A stretch of 64,000 nucleotides of DNA. It comes from Ulota crispa. Lineage: Eukaryota > Streptophyta > Bryopsida > Orthotrichales > Orthotrichaceae. The notes under the pieces were generated by a model that did no database searches, had not been told where the DNA came from, and saw only the letters and a program-made list of their open reading frames with translations. The stretch is taken from positions 22,763,167 through 22,827,166 of the forward strand of contig OY987246.1 of the NCBI GenBank assembly GCA_963920765.1, in the 5' to 3' direction. Positions 33,174 to 49,059 of the stretch are shown one piece after another (within the stretch, counting starts at the first letter, position 1; each line of letters opens with the position of its first letter). The position numbers and the translations under genes were made by a program.

Positions 33174-33343
33174 ATTCCCACAGATTTTTCCTTCCCATTC
33201 CCACAGATTTTTCCTTCCCATTCCCACAGATTTTTCCTTCCCATTCCCACAGATTTTTCCTTCCCATTCCCACAGATTTTTCCTTCCCATTCCCACAGAT
33301 TTTTCCTTCCCATTCCCACAGATTTTTCCTTCCCATTCCCACA
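33174..33343. repeat. 23-bp minisatellite, left MULE arm
   Basis: Seven full copies plus a partial of ATTCCCACAGATTTTTCCTT with CCC spacing (23-bp period). The mirror copy in the right arm (37411-37510) has only about four units. As 23 is not a multiple of three, all frames read through and give spurious repetitive peptides. Confidence 0.95.
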
Positions 33344-33630
33344 AATATCAGACTTGCCTGCGTTCCATTGTTCACTTAAGCTGCCCATATTGCCCGTACT
33401 CTAGCTTGTGCGCTGCGGGGCTTCACAGAGCTCTCATTTTGTCATGCTAGTTTAGGGTTCCGACTGCTCATTGTGAGCTCTGAGCACCTCCGGATTGTTG
33501 TCGCCATGGACTGTTGTTGTTGAGGCATGGGTACTCCTGCATTGCTAAGAGCATCTTTGCCAAAAGACTCCAACATGGAACTTAGCCTGGTAGGGAGGCA
33601 CTTTTAGTAGAACAAATCTCCACCGGAGGG

Positions 33631-33876
33631 ACAAGTCGGCCTTATCTATTTTTACAAACAAAAGTAAAAGTAATACTTTCCCCTCTACCTAAACTTTTTC
33701 ATTCGGTGTTGTTGAATTGCAACTTTTTTGTGGTTTTAGACTAAATCATGGTCTCTAAGTCCAAATCTAAATCCAAAATTTTCAAATTAAGTTTTATGAT
33801 AGTTGAAATCTCAAAGTTTACCCCAAGGGCGGGGGTGTGCAAATATCAACCCCCCGGTGTGCATATATCAATTCCC
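33631..33876. mobile_element. half copy of the GGAATTGATAT MITE inside the MULE
   Basis: The right half of the family seen complete at 44021-44432. It shares the interior text GTAAAAGTAATA and the end GTGCATATATCAATTCCC. The left half is missing. Confidence 0.6.
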
Positions 33877-36031
33877 TAAAGAAATATATATTTTACTAAA
33901 TTTGGTCATGACCACCCTAACATTAAAATCCCTATAGAAGAAATTTAACACAATATTCATTAATTTGGGAATTCCAAGACATTTTGGGACTTTTGGGCAC
34001 ATTTTCATTTCATGCCACGTCCATTTTATTTCCACTTCTTCATGACTAATTCAAATTTAGACATCTGTCATCTGTAAAGTATTTGTAAAGTATCAGTTGT
34101 TTTCTCACAGGTGTGCCAAACAAGATTAAGATGAGAGTTTCAGATTAAGGAGACATACAAATTGGAAATTGCCGTTTCCCAAATTAATGATTATCGTGTT
34201 AATTTTGAAACTTTTTGGAAATGTTTGTTTGAAACAAAGATGTGCATATGGATGTTTCCTACTTATCCATACAATCAAATCTCAAAAGTTCATCACCAAT
34301 GTTTTTTAATCTACTTTATTGTAAAATCATGATTTTGACAAAAAAACAATTTACCAAACATAGGGTTCTGGTTTTTAGTAATTGAAATTTGGTATGCTTG
34401 CTCAAGATTGCACAAGGATCACATACAAAAAATCTGAGGATAAAATGCCAATAATATTATTTGTTATACAAGTTTTTAGGAATGCCATGAGAGGAACTTA
34501 TGTACTCTTTCTTTTTGGTACTGTACATAGTACTTTGTTGTCATTTTGATTGATATTCCTAAGGGTCTTTTTGATATTTTTAATAATATAGGAGTATATT
34601 TGTTATTTTGAAAGAATTGAGTGTATTTTTTATATTTTTCCAAAATTCCATTGTTTGAAATTTAAGAAAGATTACTAATCTTTAGATTTTTGCTATATTT
34701 CAATGAATACAAAAAAATTGTAATAAGCAAACACATTTTTATTATCATTTAGAATGTAATTAAATAATTAATTAGGGTGACACAATTCAACCAATAAATT
34801 TAAAAATTCAATAAAACCTCATGGATATTTTTTTTAATAAATATTGACAATTTTTAAAAAGAGTATACTGAATAATATTCATGCAATAATAATCATTTAC
34901 TTGTAACCATCTTTTCCTATTATTTAGAAATTCAAACTGACTCATATTTTTTAGTGGATTTTCAATTAACCCCTGAAGGCCCAAGTACTGGTTTTTGACA
35001 ACATAGCAATTTTGGGTGACTTATCACAAATGTGTTTTTCATTTTTTTCCTTTGAAATTTTCACACATGATGTGCCCAAGGAGCAGCTTTATAGTCCAAC
35101 AAATTTCATAACTTTTGATTACACGGCTCAAAAGTTATTGCATGATATGTTGTTTTCTTTGTTCAAGAGCTAGTTTGGGCATGGTAGTCAAACTTCTTTT
35201 AAAATTACATTTTTTGATTTTTTTTGTAAAATTGGTTCTTAATATTTCTTTATTGTATTTATTGAATGACCATTTAGTGATGATGTCAAACATACTCCAC
35301 TAGGATAGTCATATTAGGCAAGCCTTTCTCTTACAAGGGTTAATTCTAACAAGGCACCATTGTGTTCCTTTTTTTTTTTATCTTCTCTTCCTTCTTTTTT
35401 TCCTTTTTTTACTTAGCTTAACTTCCAAAACTTAAAGTGTATATAAACTTGGAATAAGTATGTTTGGCATCATCATTAAATGATCATCTACTAAATTCAA
35501 AATTTACCCTTTTTTTCTTAAAAGAACTCCTAAACATGATGCAATATGGGGGAATTAGCAAAAAAAATGTGGGGATTTAGCAGTTCTCTTTATTTGGATA
35601 TTTTATGTAACAAGTAATTACTTTTTATTATTTTGTTCATGTTGATGTACTGAGAAACCCAACCCCACTATTGGCCAACATCTAGCCGATATTTGTCCAT
35701 AATTTGATTAACATTTAAGATTATTAAGATTAGAAAATTGCATTAAAAACTACACTTGGTGAACTTGATTCTTTAGTTAAATACTCATTTCAGCATAAAA
35801 AATGGAGTTCGACCAAACGGCACCATAAGTGATTAACATGACAATTGCAAAAAGGAGACAACTCCACGCAAGCAATATTAAACAATACCACCAGAGTTGT
35901 ATCATACCTTAACGAAAAGATATGTTTCAGCCCAAAATTCAGGAAACCAGCAATGCTTATATCAAACATATACCGCATAATACACTTAACATAATTCATA
36001 TAGAAAAGTGTTTGAGAGATATTTCTAAGAG

Positions 36032-36262
36032 TTTAACCCTTGAATGACCATAGGGCATATTATAAATGTTATTGTATAATTGGCATTTGCTACCAATAAG
36101 AAGTTTTAATTTGGGATCTCAAGTAGCGCACTCAAATAGCTTTGATCAATTCTCCAACTTCTTTGTTGATCTCAAATGTAGTAAAGGTGTGAATCTATTT
36201 CAAATATAGAATAAAATCTTGTATTGTATTGGTTGAAGCGGCATGCTAAGACGTCTAGAGAT
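36032..36262. mobile_element. TTTAACCCTTGAA MITE inside the MULE
   Basis: It shares CATTTGCTACCAATAAGAA and TTTAATTTGGGATCTCAAG with the element at 4303-4533. The left end is TTTAACCCTTGAATGACCAT; the right end is decayed. Confidence 0.55.
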
Positions 36263-37410
36263 TAAAACTAAGCACAAATGTACAAGTAATGTACAAAGCA
36301 TGGATATATAGTGCAGAATTTAGAGAGAATGTTTGAAAACCCTTTGTGCTTGGTCAAGCCTAAAGTTTGCCAAGCTAAACTGACTGCTATTGTAAAAAGG
36401 TTGCAAATCATTAATTCCATAGTTTGCCTGTACAAAACACAAAATAAGAACAAGCTATACAAGAGCATTTACACAACTTAACAAATAAACTCTAAAACCA
36501 AAGGTGCTTTTGATCAAGTAAGGCTTACAAAGAATTAATATATAAAATTCACCAAAACACTCCTCATACATGCTATAGCACATTATCTTCACTTTTGTTG
36601 CAAAGGTCCTACCTTTGCTTCAAGGTCAAGCATTTTGACTACAACTTCTAATAAGTGAGAATTTGAATGGGACGTCTTTCCTCAAAGCAAATGGCATCTG
36701 AAACTAAACTCTGCAACAAATGTAGGAGTAGCTCATTGAAGTCTTCCTTGTAGGTGAAAATTTTCTTGAAGCTCTCTAGTAATAGGATGTGAAGGTCAGA
36801 AAAAGTTAAGAGTGCGCTTTAAAAGAATGGAATTTAGTGTTGCGGCTAAATTTTGGCAAACCCAAATGCGGTGCTGGTCCTTCCGTGCTTCAATTATATG
36901 CAAGCCAAATGGTTCAAATGTGGAAATTTCTTACGGGTAATGCACATTCTTCATCCTTGCTACTAACCGCACCAACCTACTACAATAGTCAATATGCTAA
37001 ACTCTCATTCACACTAAAGAAATTTTTACTCAAAGAGAAATGAAATGATGTAGCACAAACCACACATGTTGATACTAGTTACTGACCAAATACAAGCATT
37101 GAAATGTTGACTAGAATGTTGATAGACCCTAGAAGAGAAAACTTGACATGAATCATTGCAAGCCAACAATTGCTCCATGCTGGAGTCATTTGGCAAAAAT
37201 GCTCTTAGCAATGCAGGAGTACCCATGCCTCAACAACAACAGTCCATGGCGACAACAATCTGGAGGTGCTCAGAGCTCACAACAAGCAGTCGGAATCCTA
37301 AACCAACATGACAAAATGAGAGCTCCGTGAAGCCTCGCAGCGCACAAGCTGGAGTACGGGCAGTACGGGCAGCTCAAGTGAACGATGGAACGTGGGCAAG
37401 TCTGATATTC

Positions 37411-37510
37411 GTGGGAATGGGAAGGAAAAATCTGTGGGAATGGGAAGGAAAAATCTGTGGGAATGGGAAGGAAAAATCTGTGGGAATGGGAAGGAAAAAT
37501 CTGTGGGAAT
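37411..37510. repeat. 23-bp minisatellite, right MULE arm
   Basis: Inverted counterpart of the array at 33174-33343, with about four units of GTGGGAATGGGAAGGAAAAA plus three bases. The copy-number difference between arms (about seven against four) explains most of their length difference. Confidence 0.95.
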
Positions 37511-38154
37511 GTGCACATTGATGGGGCTGGATTGGCCTCCTTTCATCCCCGGTTCATCCGGGTGAGGGGCGATGAGGGAGTCAGTTCACCCTGGCCCTCT
37601 TAGATGGTCGGTTTCTGAGCCTCCTGCCTTACTGTACTTTAAACAGCTTGTGTAGTTCATTCCGGAGACTGAACGATTCGTTAGACTTTCGTCCGACGAA
37701 AGGTGGTGTCCATCGACCAAAGCTCCGTTCGGAGCGTTGAAGGACTTGCTGCTATGGCAGGACATTGTGGCTAAATAAATAAGCTTAAGTTAGTTGTGAT
37801 TACGGAGTCTCTGATTTTCTATTGATGCGCTTGATTTGTTCGGTGGCCGGCATTTGTACAAATTTTTTGGTGCTGAATGATTTGTTTATCTGCAACAAAG
37901 AGAGGCATTTCACTTCGTCGTATCTTTTCTGTCTGAATCATATTGCATTTTCAGAGGAAAGAGATGAACTGAGGTAGAAATCTCTTAAACTACGGGCGGC
38001 GGGAGAGGCAGTATACGAAGATCATAGAAGTTGCAGAAATTTGAGCGTAAGTAAGTTTTTGACAAGGCATTCAGGTGGACATGGCAAGGGAATGCTAATC
38101 GGTGGATATATTCGGCTATAACTTACGCCATTGTCAATGTGCAAGTTTTTGCTT

Positions 38155-38960
38155 CAGTTTAAGTTACATGAAAACGAAAAATTCTCGTTCTCATAGCTTT
38201 TTGATTTCGTTTTTGATAGCCTTACAGAGCGTTTTTTTATTTCGAATCTGTTTGCAAAGACTGAGTAATTTCTAAGCTATAAATATGCATACAAAGACTG
38301 ATATCGCTTAAAAAAAATTACCGTTGTCGCTTAGTTAGAAATCGAAAAACGAGTACTTTCCATTTTCTTGTAACGGAGTGTTCAATTTGTAGTATAAATA
38401 TATTGCTTCGATCATGAGACGTATTCTTGATTTTCAAGAACACCTCGATAGGAATGATTTAAGCGAATGCAGGCGTGAGGTTACGTGAAAACGGAGAATT
38501 CCCGTTCTCACGACTTTTTGATTTCGTTTTTGATAACCTTAACTTACACAGAGTTTTTTTTGTTTCGATTCTGTTTGCATAGACTTTGTTTCTAAGCTAC
38601 AAATACGCATACAAAGATTGATATCGCTAAAATAAATTGTTACAATTGTCGTTGAATTAGTAATCGAAAAGCGAGTACGTTTCATTTTCTCGAAACGGAG
38701 TATTCCATTTGTTGTAGATGTGCATTACATAGCGTTTTTTAAAATTCGATTCTGTTTGCAAAGACTGTGTAATTTCTAAGCTATAAATTCGCATGCAAAG
38801 ATTGATATCGCTAAAAGAAATCGTTACAATTGTCGTTGAATTAGTAATCGAATAGCGAGTACGTTTCATTATCTCGAAACGGAGTATTCCATTTATAATA
38901 GAAATGCATTGTTTTAATCACGAGACGTATTCTTTATTTTCAAAAATAGCTCAATAGGAA
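38155..38960 (+). repeat. three diverged tandem copies of a ~240-bp unique unit
   Basis: The segment at about 38155-38460 recurs at about 38480-38715 and 38716-38960. Shared phrases are TTTTTGATTTCGTTTTTGAT, TTTCTAAGCTA, GATTGATATCGCTAAAA, GAAATCGAAAAACGAGTAC and, further on, CGAGACGTATTCTT. Copies 2 and 3 are closest. There are no inverted ends, no coding frame and no other copies in the window, so the origin is unknown. Confidence 0.7.
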
Positions 38961-38965
38961 TGATA

Positions 38966-39289
38966 TAAGGGCGGAGGCTCGAACTCCGTTAGGGCACTAA
39001 TTCTGCTCACCTCCCCAAATGATCTCCGACAGTACATGTTTTATTCATAGCCTTTTCATAATGTACAGTAGAAGTGAGGAGGTGCACCATTTTAGAGCCC
39101 TATGACCTTTTCACTTCAAAATTTCATAAGTAATTCCACATTGTTCTAAAAAATACAAAATAACTTGAGTTAGATGCCAATTCCTCTTGTCTTTCAAGGA
39201 AAATTTACTGAAAAATATTTCAAGAAGTTCCACCACCCCAAAATTCAGTTTCAGCTCTTAGATGGTCGGTTTACAAGCCTCTTACCTTA
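38966..39289. mobile_element. 330-bp TAAGG MITE, intact copy
   Basis: It starts TAAGGGCGGAGGCTCGAACT and ends GCCTCTTACCTTA. Nearly identical to the copy at 39713-40044. It contains the uninterrupted AGCTCTTAGATGGTCGG, the site into which the MULE inserted in the 32788 copy. Confidence 0.8.
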
Positions 39290-39712
39290 AGCGACTGCAA
39301 GGGTGAGGTTATAGAATCTGCAGCAGATTATTCAATCTTATGAAGGCCGACAATAGCAAGTGGAAAATAATCAAGAGTGTATTGATTTCATAAGTGACTG
39401 TTTATTGATGGAAATGACTGGCAACTAGAATGAAGCAAACGAGAGAGGTCTTCATTGCTATTTTTGAGCTGCTCTGCCTACCCGTCCGTTTCTAAAGTAC
39501 AACTTGTGTAGGCATCTTTGAAATAGCGTGGTCAAGAATTACTCTCAGAAATCATTAATGGAAGGACAAAATAAAACTCTTATGTAAGCGCAGGACTACA
39601 CTTCAAGTGAGAGTTCCATAAAAACAGTTGGTGAAAGTGTGATACGTATGTTATACTCATTTTAGGGCGTGTGTTTATTGAGTGATGAGGAATGGCTTTG
39701 GCCATGAATCAA

Positions 39713-40044
39713 CTAAGGGCGGAGGCTCAAACTCCATTAGGGCACTAATTCCGCTCACCTTCTAAAATGATCTCCATTAGTACATGTCTTATTCATAGCT
39801 TTTCCATAATGTACAGTGGATGTACATTTGAGTAGGTGCACCATTTTAGAACCCTATGACTTTTTCACTTTAAAATTTCATAACTAATTCCACATTGCTC
39901 TAAAAAAATACAAAATAACTTGAGTTAAATGCCAATTCCTCTTGTCTTTCCAGGAAAAATTACTGAAAAATATTTCAAGAAGTTCCACCACCCCAAAATT
40001 CAGTTTCAGCTCTTAGATGGTCGGTTTACGAGCCTCTTACCTTA
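39713..40044. mobile_element. 330-bp TAAGG MITE, second intact copy
   Basis: Same orientation and nearly the same sequence as 38966-39289, about 750 bp away. The high similarity suggests recent activity or a segmental duplication. Confidence 0.8.
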
Positions 40045-42250
40045 CAGTACTGAATTTTCAGACATTGTTGATTCAGATAAACAGTAATCATAGTTCCATC
40101 TTTTCTTGTGTTGACTTCTCGCTCTTGCTCCCTTGAAGCCTCTCAAGAGCACATTTGTTTGCTCCGTTTCATGACCAAATATATTTCACATTTAAGCGAA
40201 TTTGGACATTATTTTGAAGTTGATTTATGCCAGATTTATTTTACTATCATAAAACGGTTGCAGGTTTCACCATCAAGAGCAGATGAATGCTCAATGCTGC
40301 AACTTTGTGGTGTTGAATGATTATTTTTTTTGTATCTACTGCTACTCTTTTGCTCTGGTCCCTTCCCTAGAAGCAGCTCGCTCTTTGAGAGTTCCATTTA
40401 GTTGTAGCCCTACTTATGTCAGTCCATATTTTTCGCTGAACGCCCTCTCAGTCTTTAAGAATCTTGCAGTGAGCAGCCGAAGAAGATTTTGTTTCAGCGA
40501 ATGTACCTGGGCTACATGAGAGAAAAATACAATACCTGTGGCCGGACCTGAAGATGTTGGATATTTTTTAGATTATTTCACTGTGCAAGTTTTAGTAAAT
40601 TTTGCTGCTAAGGCGGTTTGAATTTCAGTACTATTGTTGCGATATTCCGATTTCTGTATTAGATTAGTGCTATTGTTGGCAGCTTTCCTAACATACCTCT
40701 TCCAATGGGCAATATTCCCTCGGGATTTATCGAAGTAAATATCTCCAAACTCCAGAAACTCAAGAAATTGTTTTTTCAAAGGAACGTTCTGAGATGATTT
40801 AGAGAATCAGATAAGTACCTTCTTATCCCACAAGAAATGATCTCCTTCGATAAGCAGTTAATCGGACATATTGGATTTATCAGAGGTCTTACATTTTACG
40901 TCTTCCTTGTGGGATAAGGTGGAGCTTATTCGTTTCCAGCAGATTTGAAGCCTTTGTATTTGCAATGGTCGAAGGCTTGCGACATTCAAGTTGAGCCGAA
41001 GATATGTTGAATTTACGTATCTATTAATTCTTGATTTCTAGGCTTCTTTGTAGCACGTTCCATGATTGCTAAATGATAAGGTGAGTTCCTCATATATCTT
41101 CTCAGAATGATTTATGAGGAGTTTTGGATTTTAAAAACTGTTTTATACTGTGGCGTATTTACCAGTAGGAATGTTTTTTTACGTTAAATTGCCATCCTCG
41201 TTTCTTTGTTTCATCGTTGCAAAACAGGTGTTTGTGATCAAAAGCTGTCCTACTCATCCATGCATTCCGCTTGAGTCATTTGCTAATTATGTTCTGGACA
41301 TAAGTTTGATTACCGATGATGAATACTAAGACTGGACAGCTTGTTCAAGCTTGTGCTACATCCATTGATCACTGTGGTATGTGCTTTTTTCCTTATTTTG
41401 GATTACGTGTTTGCCTCTCTTTGTCTTCAGAAAAAGAAGTTGACTTAGTTTCTTCATTAGTTTCATTTGTAACATACACCGTGCTTTCTCTACTGTGTCT
41501 CTATTGACACTTTATCTCTGAATAAACAATGGTTGTTTACAGATCTGAAGAAAACATGATTTTAGCTGTATCGGCATGTCTTGTAAAGCGGTCAGAATCG
41601 GCTCAATCGTGTCCTCTGTAGGTGATGCGTGCATGAAATTGGTGTGATCTAAACTAGTACGGATTCTCATTACAATTCTTCACTTTTTGCATTCGTGAAT
41701 TACCTACAAGGTTTTTTTTATAATGGAATCTGAAGATGCAAAGTAGGAGATAGATTGTTCTAGCTTGGTAGTCCCAATTGTCCGCTCGCACGACTAATCG
41801 CCATTCTACGCTCCTTCACAAGTAATTTTTGAAGTCGAGGCCTGTTAAATTAATTTAACAGAAAAATGCTGTCAATTTGGTCATTTTTTTTTTGTAGATG
41901 CGGACGTTTTTTTTCTGTCAATTCAGACATTTGTTTGTCAATTTGGACAGGTTTAGTCAATTTAGACGTGTTGATTTGGACACTGTTTTCACTGTTTTTT
42001 TGTAGTTAAATGTCGTGAACAGTAGCAATGTTGCAACAAAGTTCCTATTTTCTTTACAAAATTTCTGGGAGAAGAAAGGTCAGAAGCTGTTGATCTAATT
42101 GTAGCCAACTACCGATGAGAGCTCAGCAAATAAGAATGTTTTGGTTTAAGGAAAACTACTAAGTTCTAGATCGAGTCTTTCTTTCCACCTATCTAAGTTG
42201 GTGGAATTTCGAACTGTTCATCTGACATGGTCTGATGCGGTGTTCTTTAT
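40045..42250. other. spacer 3' of alpha-tubulin, no supported gene
   Basis: Downstream of the minus-strand tubulin stop, this includes its 3' untranslated region near 42250. The base composition is less AT-rich than the repeat zones, so it may be unique or transcribed sequence, but no coding exon could be supported. An imperfect hairpin using CTTATCCCACAAG and CTTGTGGGATAAG lies at about 40826-40918. Words like GTCAATTTGGACA are repeated near 41870-41990. Confidence 0.45.
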
Positions 42251-46234
<3,984 letters not shown>

Positions 46235-46643
46235 CCTTGAAGGTACTCAAATTTCAACTCTCAAGCTCAAATTACAACTCTTAAGCTCAAATTACAACCT
46301 CGGTTTTTTTGGATCACTATCAAAAAAATAAGTACTTATTTAATTAGCACAGGATTTATGATAGCGCGAACTGCAGCTAGTTTAATTTGTAGCTATCTGA
46401 ACTAGTAGTTGCAGCGATAGTGAGCTCTTCACTTTAGCGTAGTTATTTTTGTGCTGGTGCTTAGTGATCACGTGAAGGGATTCAGTATGTGACCCTTTGG
46501 GTGTTAGAGGTTCGTTCAACCCTCAGACGTTGCCAGCCGACCAAATCTGGCGGCTTGGAGTGGGGCGGTCCAAATCACTGTGCCCAACCGTCGCAAGCTG
46601 TTGAGATTGGTTTAACAGCTGAAGCCAGGCAGGTTATGCTCTA

Positions 46644-46947
46644 CACTTAATAGTGCATTTAGGTGGCCTTCACAATTAGGTTGCCTCACTTTGGCAAAGT
46701 TACCTCATGACTCATGGTTTGGTCCTTTGGAGATGCATGCAACTCTCTTTATGCTATTGTAATTCTTGGTTTGGTCAAAAGTTCTAGCTTCTTTGCTCAT
46801 AGATTTTGGTGCTTGTTGTTGCTCCCAATTTTTATTTGCTTCCTTCATTGTTTATCACAATAATTAATGATGAAAATTATTGCAATCTTGGTAGTGTAAA
46901 ACGTTGAGAAATTAATGTGGGGCAACCTAAATGCGCTATTTGGTGTA
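46644..46947. mobile_element. 300-bp MITE B (TGCATTTAGGT family), copy 1
   Basis: The left end contains TAGTGCATTTAGG and the right end the inverted GGCAACCTAAATGCGCTATT. About 304 bp. The interior phrases ATGCAACTCTC and TTGTTTATCACAATAATTA recur in other copies. Confidence 0.75.
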
Positions 46948-47503
46948 GAAATAAGGTCTTGTAGTGAAGATTCACGTCACCCAAGTTCATAGGTGAGACT
47001 ACTTTGAGCATGAATGTGAAGCAACACGCATGTTTTTCATCCTGTCTCTGCACATTGTCACTTTAGCGAACAAGTTGGATCTCTGACGCATTATTTACTA
47101 TGTGAGTTCTCTAGTTAGAAAAGTTCCGCAATCTTTGCCACATGATCTCGGGATTACATGTAATTTAAAGCGTTGATTTGACGTTATCATTTGGCTCAGC
47201 TTTATATGCAACTTCTCTTGATGTTAACAAGGCTTGCAAGACTAGCTTCAACTGTGACTGTGCTGACCAATCTGTTTGAACATCGCCGGGCCTTACGCAT
47301 CTTTTGCCAGTTTGACGTGTGTAACCCCCCTAATGTCACCAATCTGTTTTTAGATCCAGGCTACACTTGCACAACTTCTCCTTTTCTAAAAGTGCGGTGA
47401 GTGATCTGTAGAGAGATTCAGATCAATCTCGTGTAAAAATGCCATGTACTTTGTAATAAGCTCTCTATTTTGCTAAAACCTGATGAAAGTTTGGCAATGT
47501 ACA

Positions 47504-47899
47504 AAGAGCATCTCCTGCCACCAGCCTTGCCACACTAGGTCAAATTTTCCAAGACATGACATGAACCTGCACGAAGTGGTTGGGCATGACTTGAAACTCT
47601 CCTACAGCCTAGAAGGTTTAGGGCTTGTCGTTGCATTAGAACATGCCTCAAAAGTGTACTTAGTTGGAGAGTGATGTTGTGACAATCTATGGTTTTCATG
47701 TGCGTGAACAATGTGTGTGAGGGTTATGAAGTGAGCTTTTAGAAAATTGAAATTTGACGTGGTTGTGACTGATTTTGGAGGTCCTGCACCTACATATCTA
47801 TAAGTGCAGTGCTATTGAAGACTCCAAATCTGCAAGGGTTTACAGGTTGGCAACATAACTGTTACCAAGGCTCATTTCACAAGTGACAGGAGATGCTCT
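47504..47899. mobile_element. AGAGCATCTCCTG element
   Basis: The ends are AGAGCATCTCCTG and its exact complement CAGGAGATGCTCT, 396 bp apart. The AGAGCATC terminus is shared with elements at 26601 and 29726 in the TBL-like gene. Non-coding. Confidence 0.7.
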
Positions 47900-48321
47900 A
47901 AGTGTTCTACTTCTGCTGGTGGTATGCAAGATGGAGAGATTCTTGTGGGATGTGACAAGATTTATATCTCCGGCTTTTCTTGCTGATTTCAGTGCTTTGT
48001 CCGTCGTTGTGTCATGCATTACAGGGCTATGTTGCTTCCACTATGTATTTGTAGCTCAGTCACAGTTATTTGCTTTTGGTCGAATTCCTCCAACTTATGA
48101 AGACGTGCTTATAACTTGGGTCTTTAATTACATGGTCTCAAATGTCACCAAATCCATTGGTTGTGATGTACTGGTCCTTATTGTTTGATAAGTGAAAACT
48201 GGTATAGTGAAGATAACTCCCCAGGGTGCTATTCTTGGTAAAAATTGATCAATGCTCTGCTATCTAGAAAAATAAAAACCTAATTGCTCTATGATCCAGC
48301 AATCTTTTTGACTCATTGCAG

Positions 48322-48398
48322 TCCTTGGGAGCAGCGATGACGGAATTCAACCTCGTCTTGACGATGATTGGCGCAACATGAAGATCGCAAAAGAAGAG
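48322..48398 (+). other. exon-like island of unknown gene
   Basis: A 77-base stretch flanked by a good acceptor (CATTGCAG) and a GTTTGT donor is open in one frame for 25 codons, reading about LGSSDDGIQPRLDDDWRNMK with an acidic/basic tail. It stands out from the AT-rich surroundings. No family was recognised. An open frame at 47883-48188 upstream on the same strand overlaps a transposon end and could not be joined convincingly. It may be a relic exon or chance. Confidence 0.2.
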
Positions 48399-48576
48399 GT
48401 TTGTAAACTGCAATCACCTCTGTAGTCGTCCAAACAAAATGACCCTAAACGAGGGCTTTTCTTGCAATCATGCAGACCTCGAGAATTACGAAATCACTTC
48501 TTTTGTAGGAAAAAAAATTATGAATCTGATCCTCTTGTTGAAAATCGAGCTTATTTGGGTGCAAACTTCCACACAA

Positions 48577-48863
48577 TAAGGTAGGTATACACAACACTGC
48601 TTGTCAACTTAATGCCATTCAAATGTAGGCCTTCAGTTCATTTTAGAACTCAAATGTAGACCATCCATAGATAGTTTATCTTCTGAGATTCTCAAAATTT
48701 GAGAAGATAAGCTATCTATGGATGGTCTACATTTGAGTTCTAAAATGAGGATCTCAGAAGATAAGCTATCTATGGATGGTCTACATTTGAGTTCTAAAAT
48801 GAACTGATGGCCTACATTTGAACGGCATTAGGTTGACAAGCGGTGTTGTGTATACCTACCTTA
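48577..48863. mobile_element. TAAGGTAGGTATACAC fold-back MITE
   Basis: The left end TAAGGTAGGTATACACAACA mirrors TGTTGTGTATACCTACCTTA at the right; arms are about 120 bp. The right arm contains a tandem duplication of ~62 bp (GATAAGCTATCTATGGATGG twice), so the palindrome has two possible right arms. Confidence 0.85.
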
Positions 48864-49059
48864 GCACATTCTTGAAGTGGGGGTGGTTACTGGTTACTAG
48901 TTACTACAATCCGGAGCTCCATGTCGGTGCGCAACATTAGGTTTGCTTACCTTAACCTTTAAAAGTCAAACGAGACCTATCATGCCATCATTTGTGAGTG
49001 TGTTGCAAGTACAATAGTCCGACGTTTAAGGGTTAGGTAATTTATTAAAGAACAATTAA

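Larger units (their letters stand above)
33087..37596. mobile_element. Mutator-like (MULE) element with ~0.5-kb inverted ends
   Basis: The termini are GGCCGGGGTGAATTGACC and, inverted from the right, GGCCAGGGTGAACTGACT. The inverted arms run about 33087-33592 and 37170-37596 and are closely similar. The flanks are CTCCTAGAT and CTCTTAGAT, a 9-bp target duplication with one mismatch; uninterrupted MITE copies have a single CTCTTAGAT. Long inverted ends plus a 9-bp duplication are the Mutator signature. The 3.6-kb interior has no frame above about 70 aa, so no transposase: it is non-autonomous or gutted. The interior carries relics of other MITEs (33631-33876, 36032-36262). Confidence 0.85.
32788..37631. 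mobile_element. 330-bp MITE split by a Mutator-like insertion
   Basis: 32788-33086 and 37597-37631 together reproduce the 330-bp TAAGGTA MITE seen intact at 38966-39289 and 39713-40044. The left end is TAAGGTAGAAGGCTTG and the right end the inverted GCCTCCTGCCTTA. The break falls inside AGCTCTTAGATGGTCGG, and the 4.5-kb element at 33087-37596 fills it. Confidence 0.85.

Noticed and set aside
33074..33404. Repetitive proteins rich in FPFPQIFPSHSH or GNGKEKSVGM
   Set aside because: Products of the 23-bp minisatellite, which is open in several frames on both strands; the same happens at 37270-37546.
47883..48188. 101-codon frame upstream of the tubulin gene
   Set aside because: It starts inside the end of an AGAGCATC element and contains a hydrophobic stretch typical of AT-rich chance frames; it could not be joined to the island at 48322.
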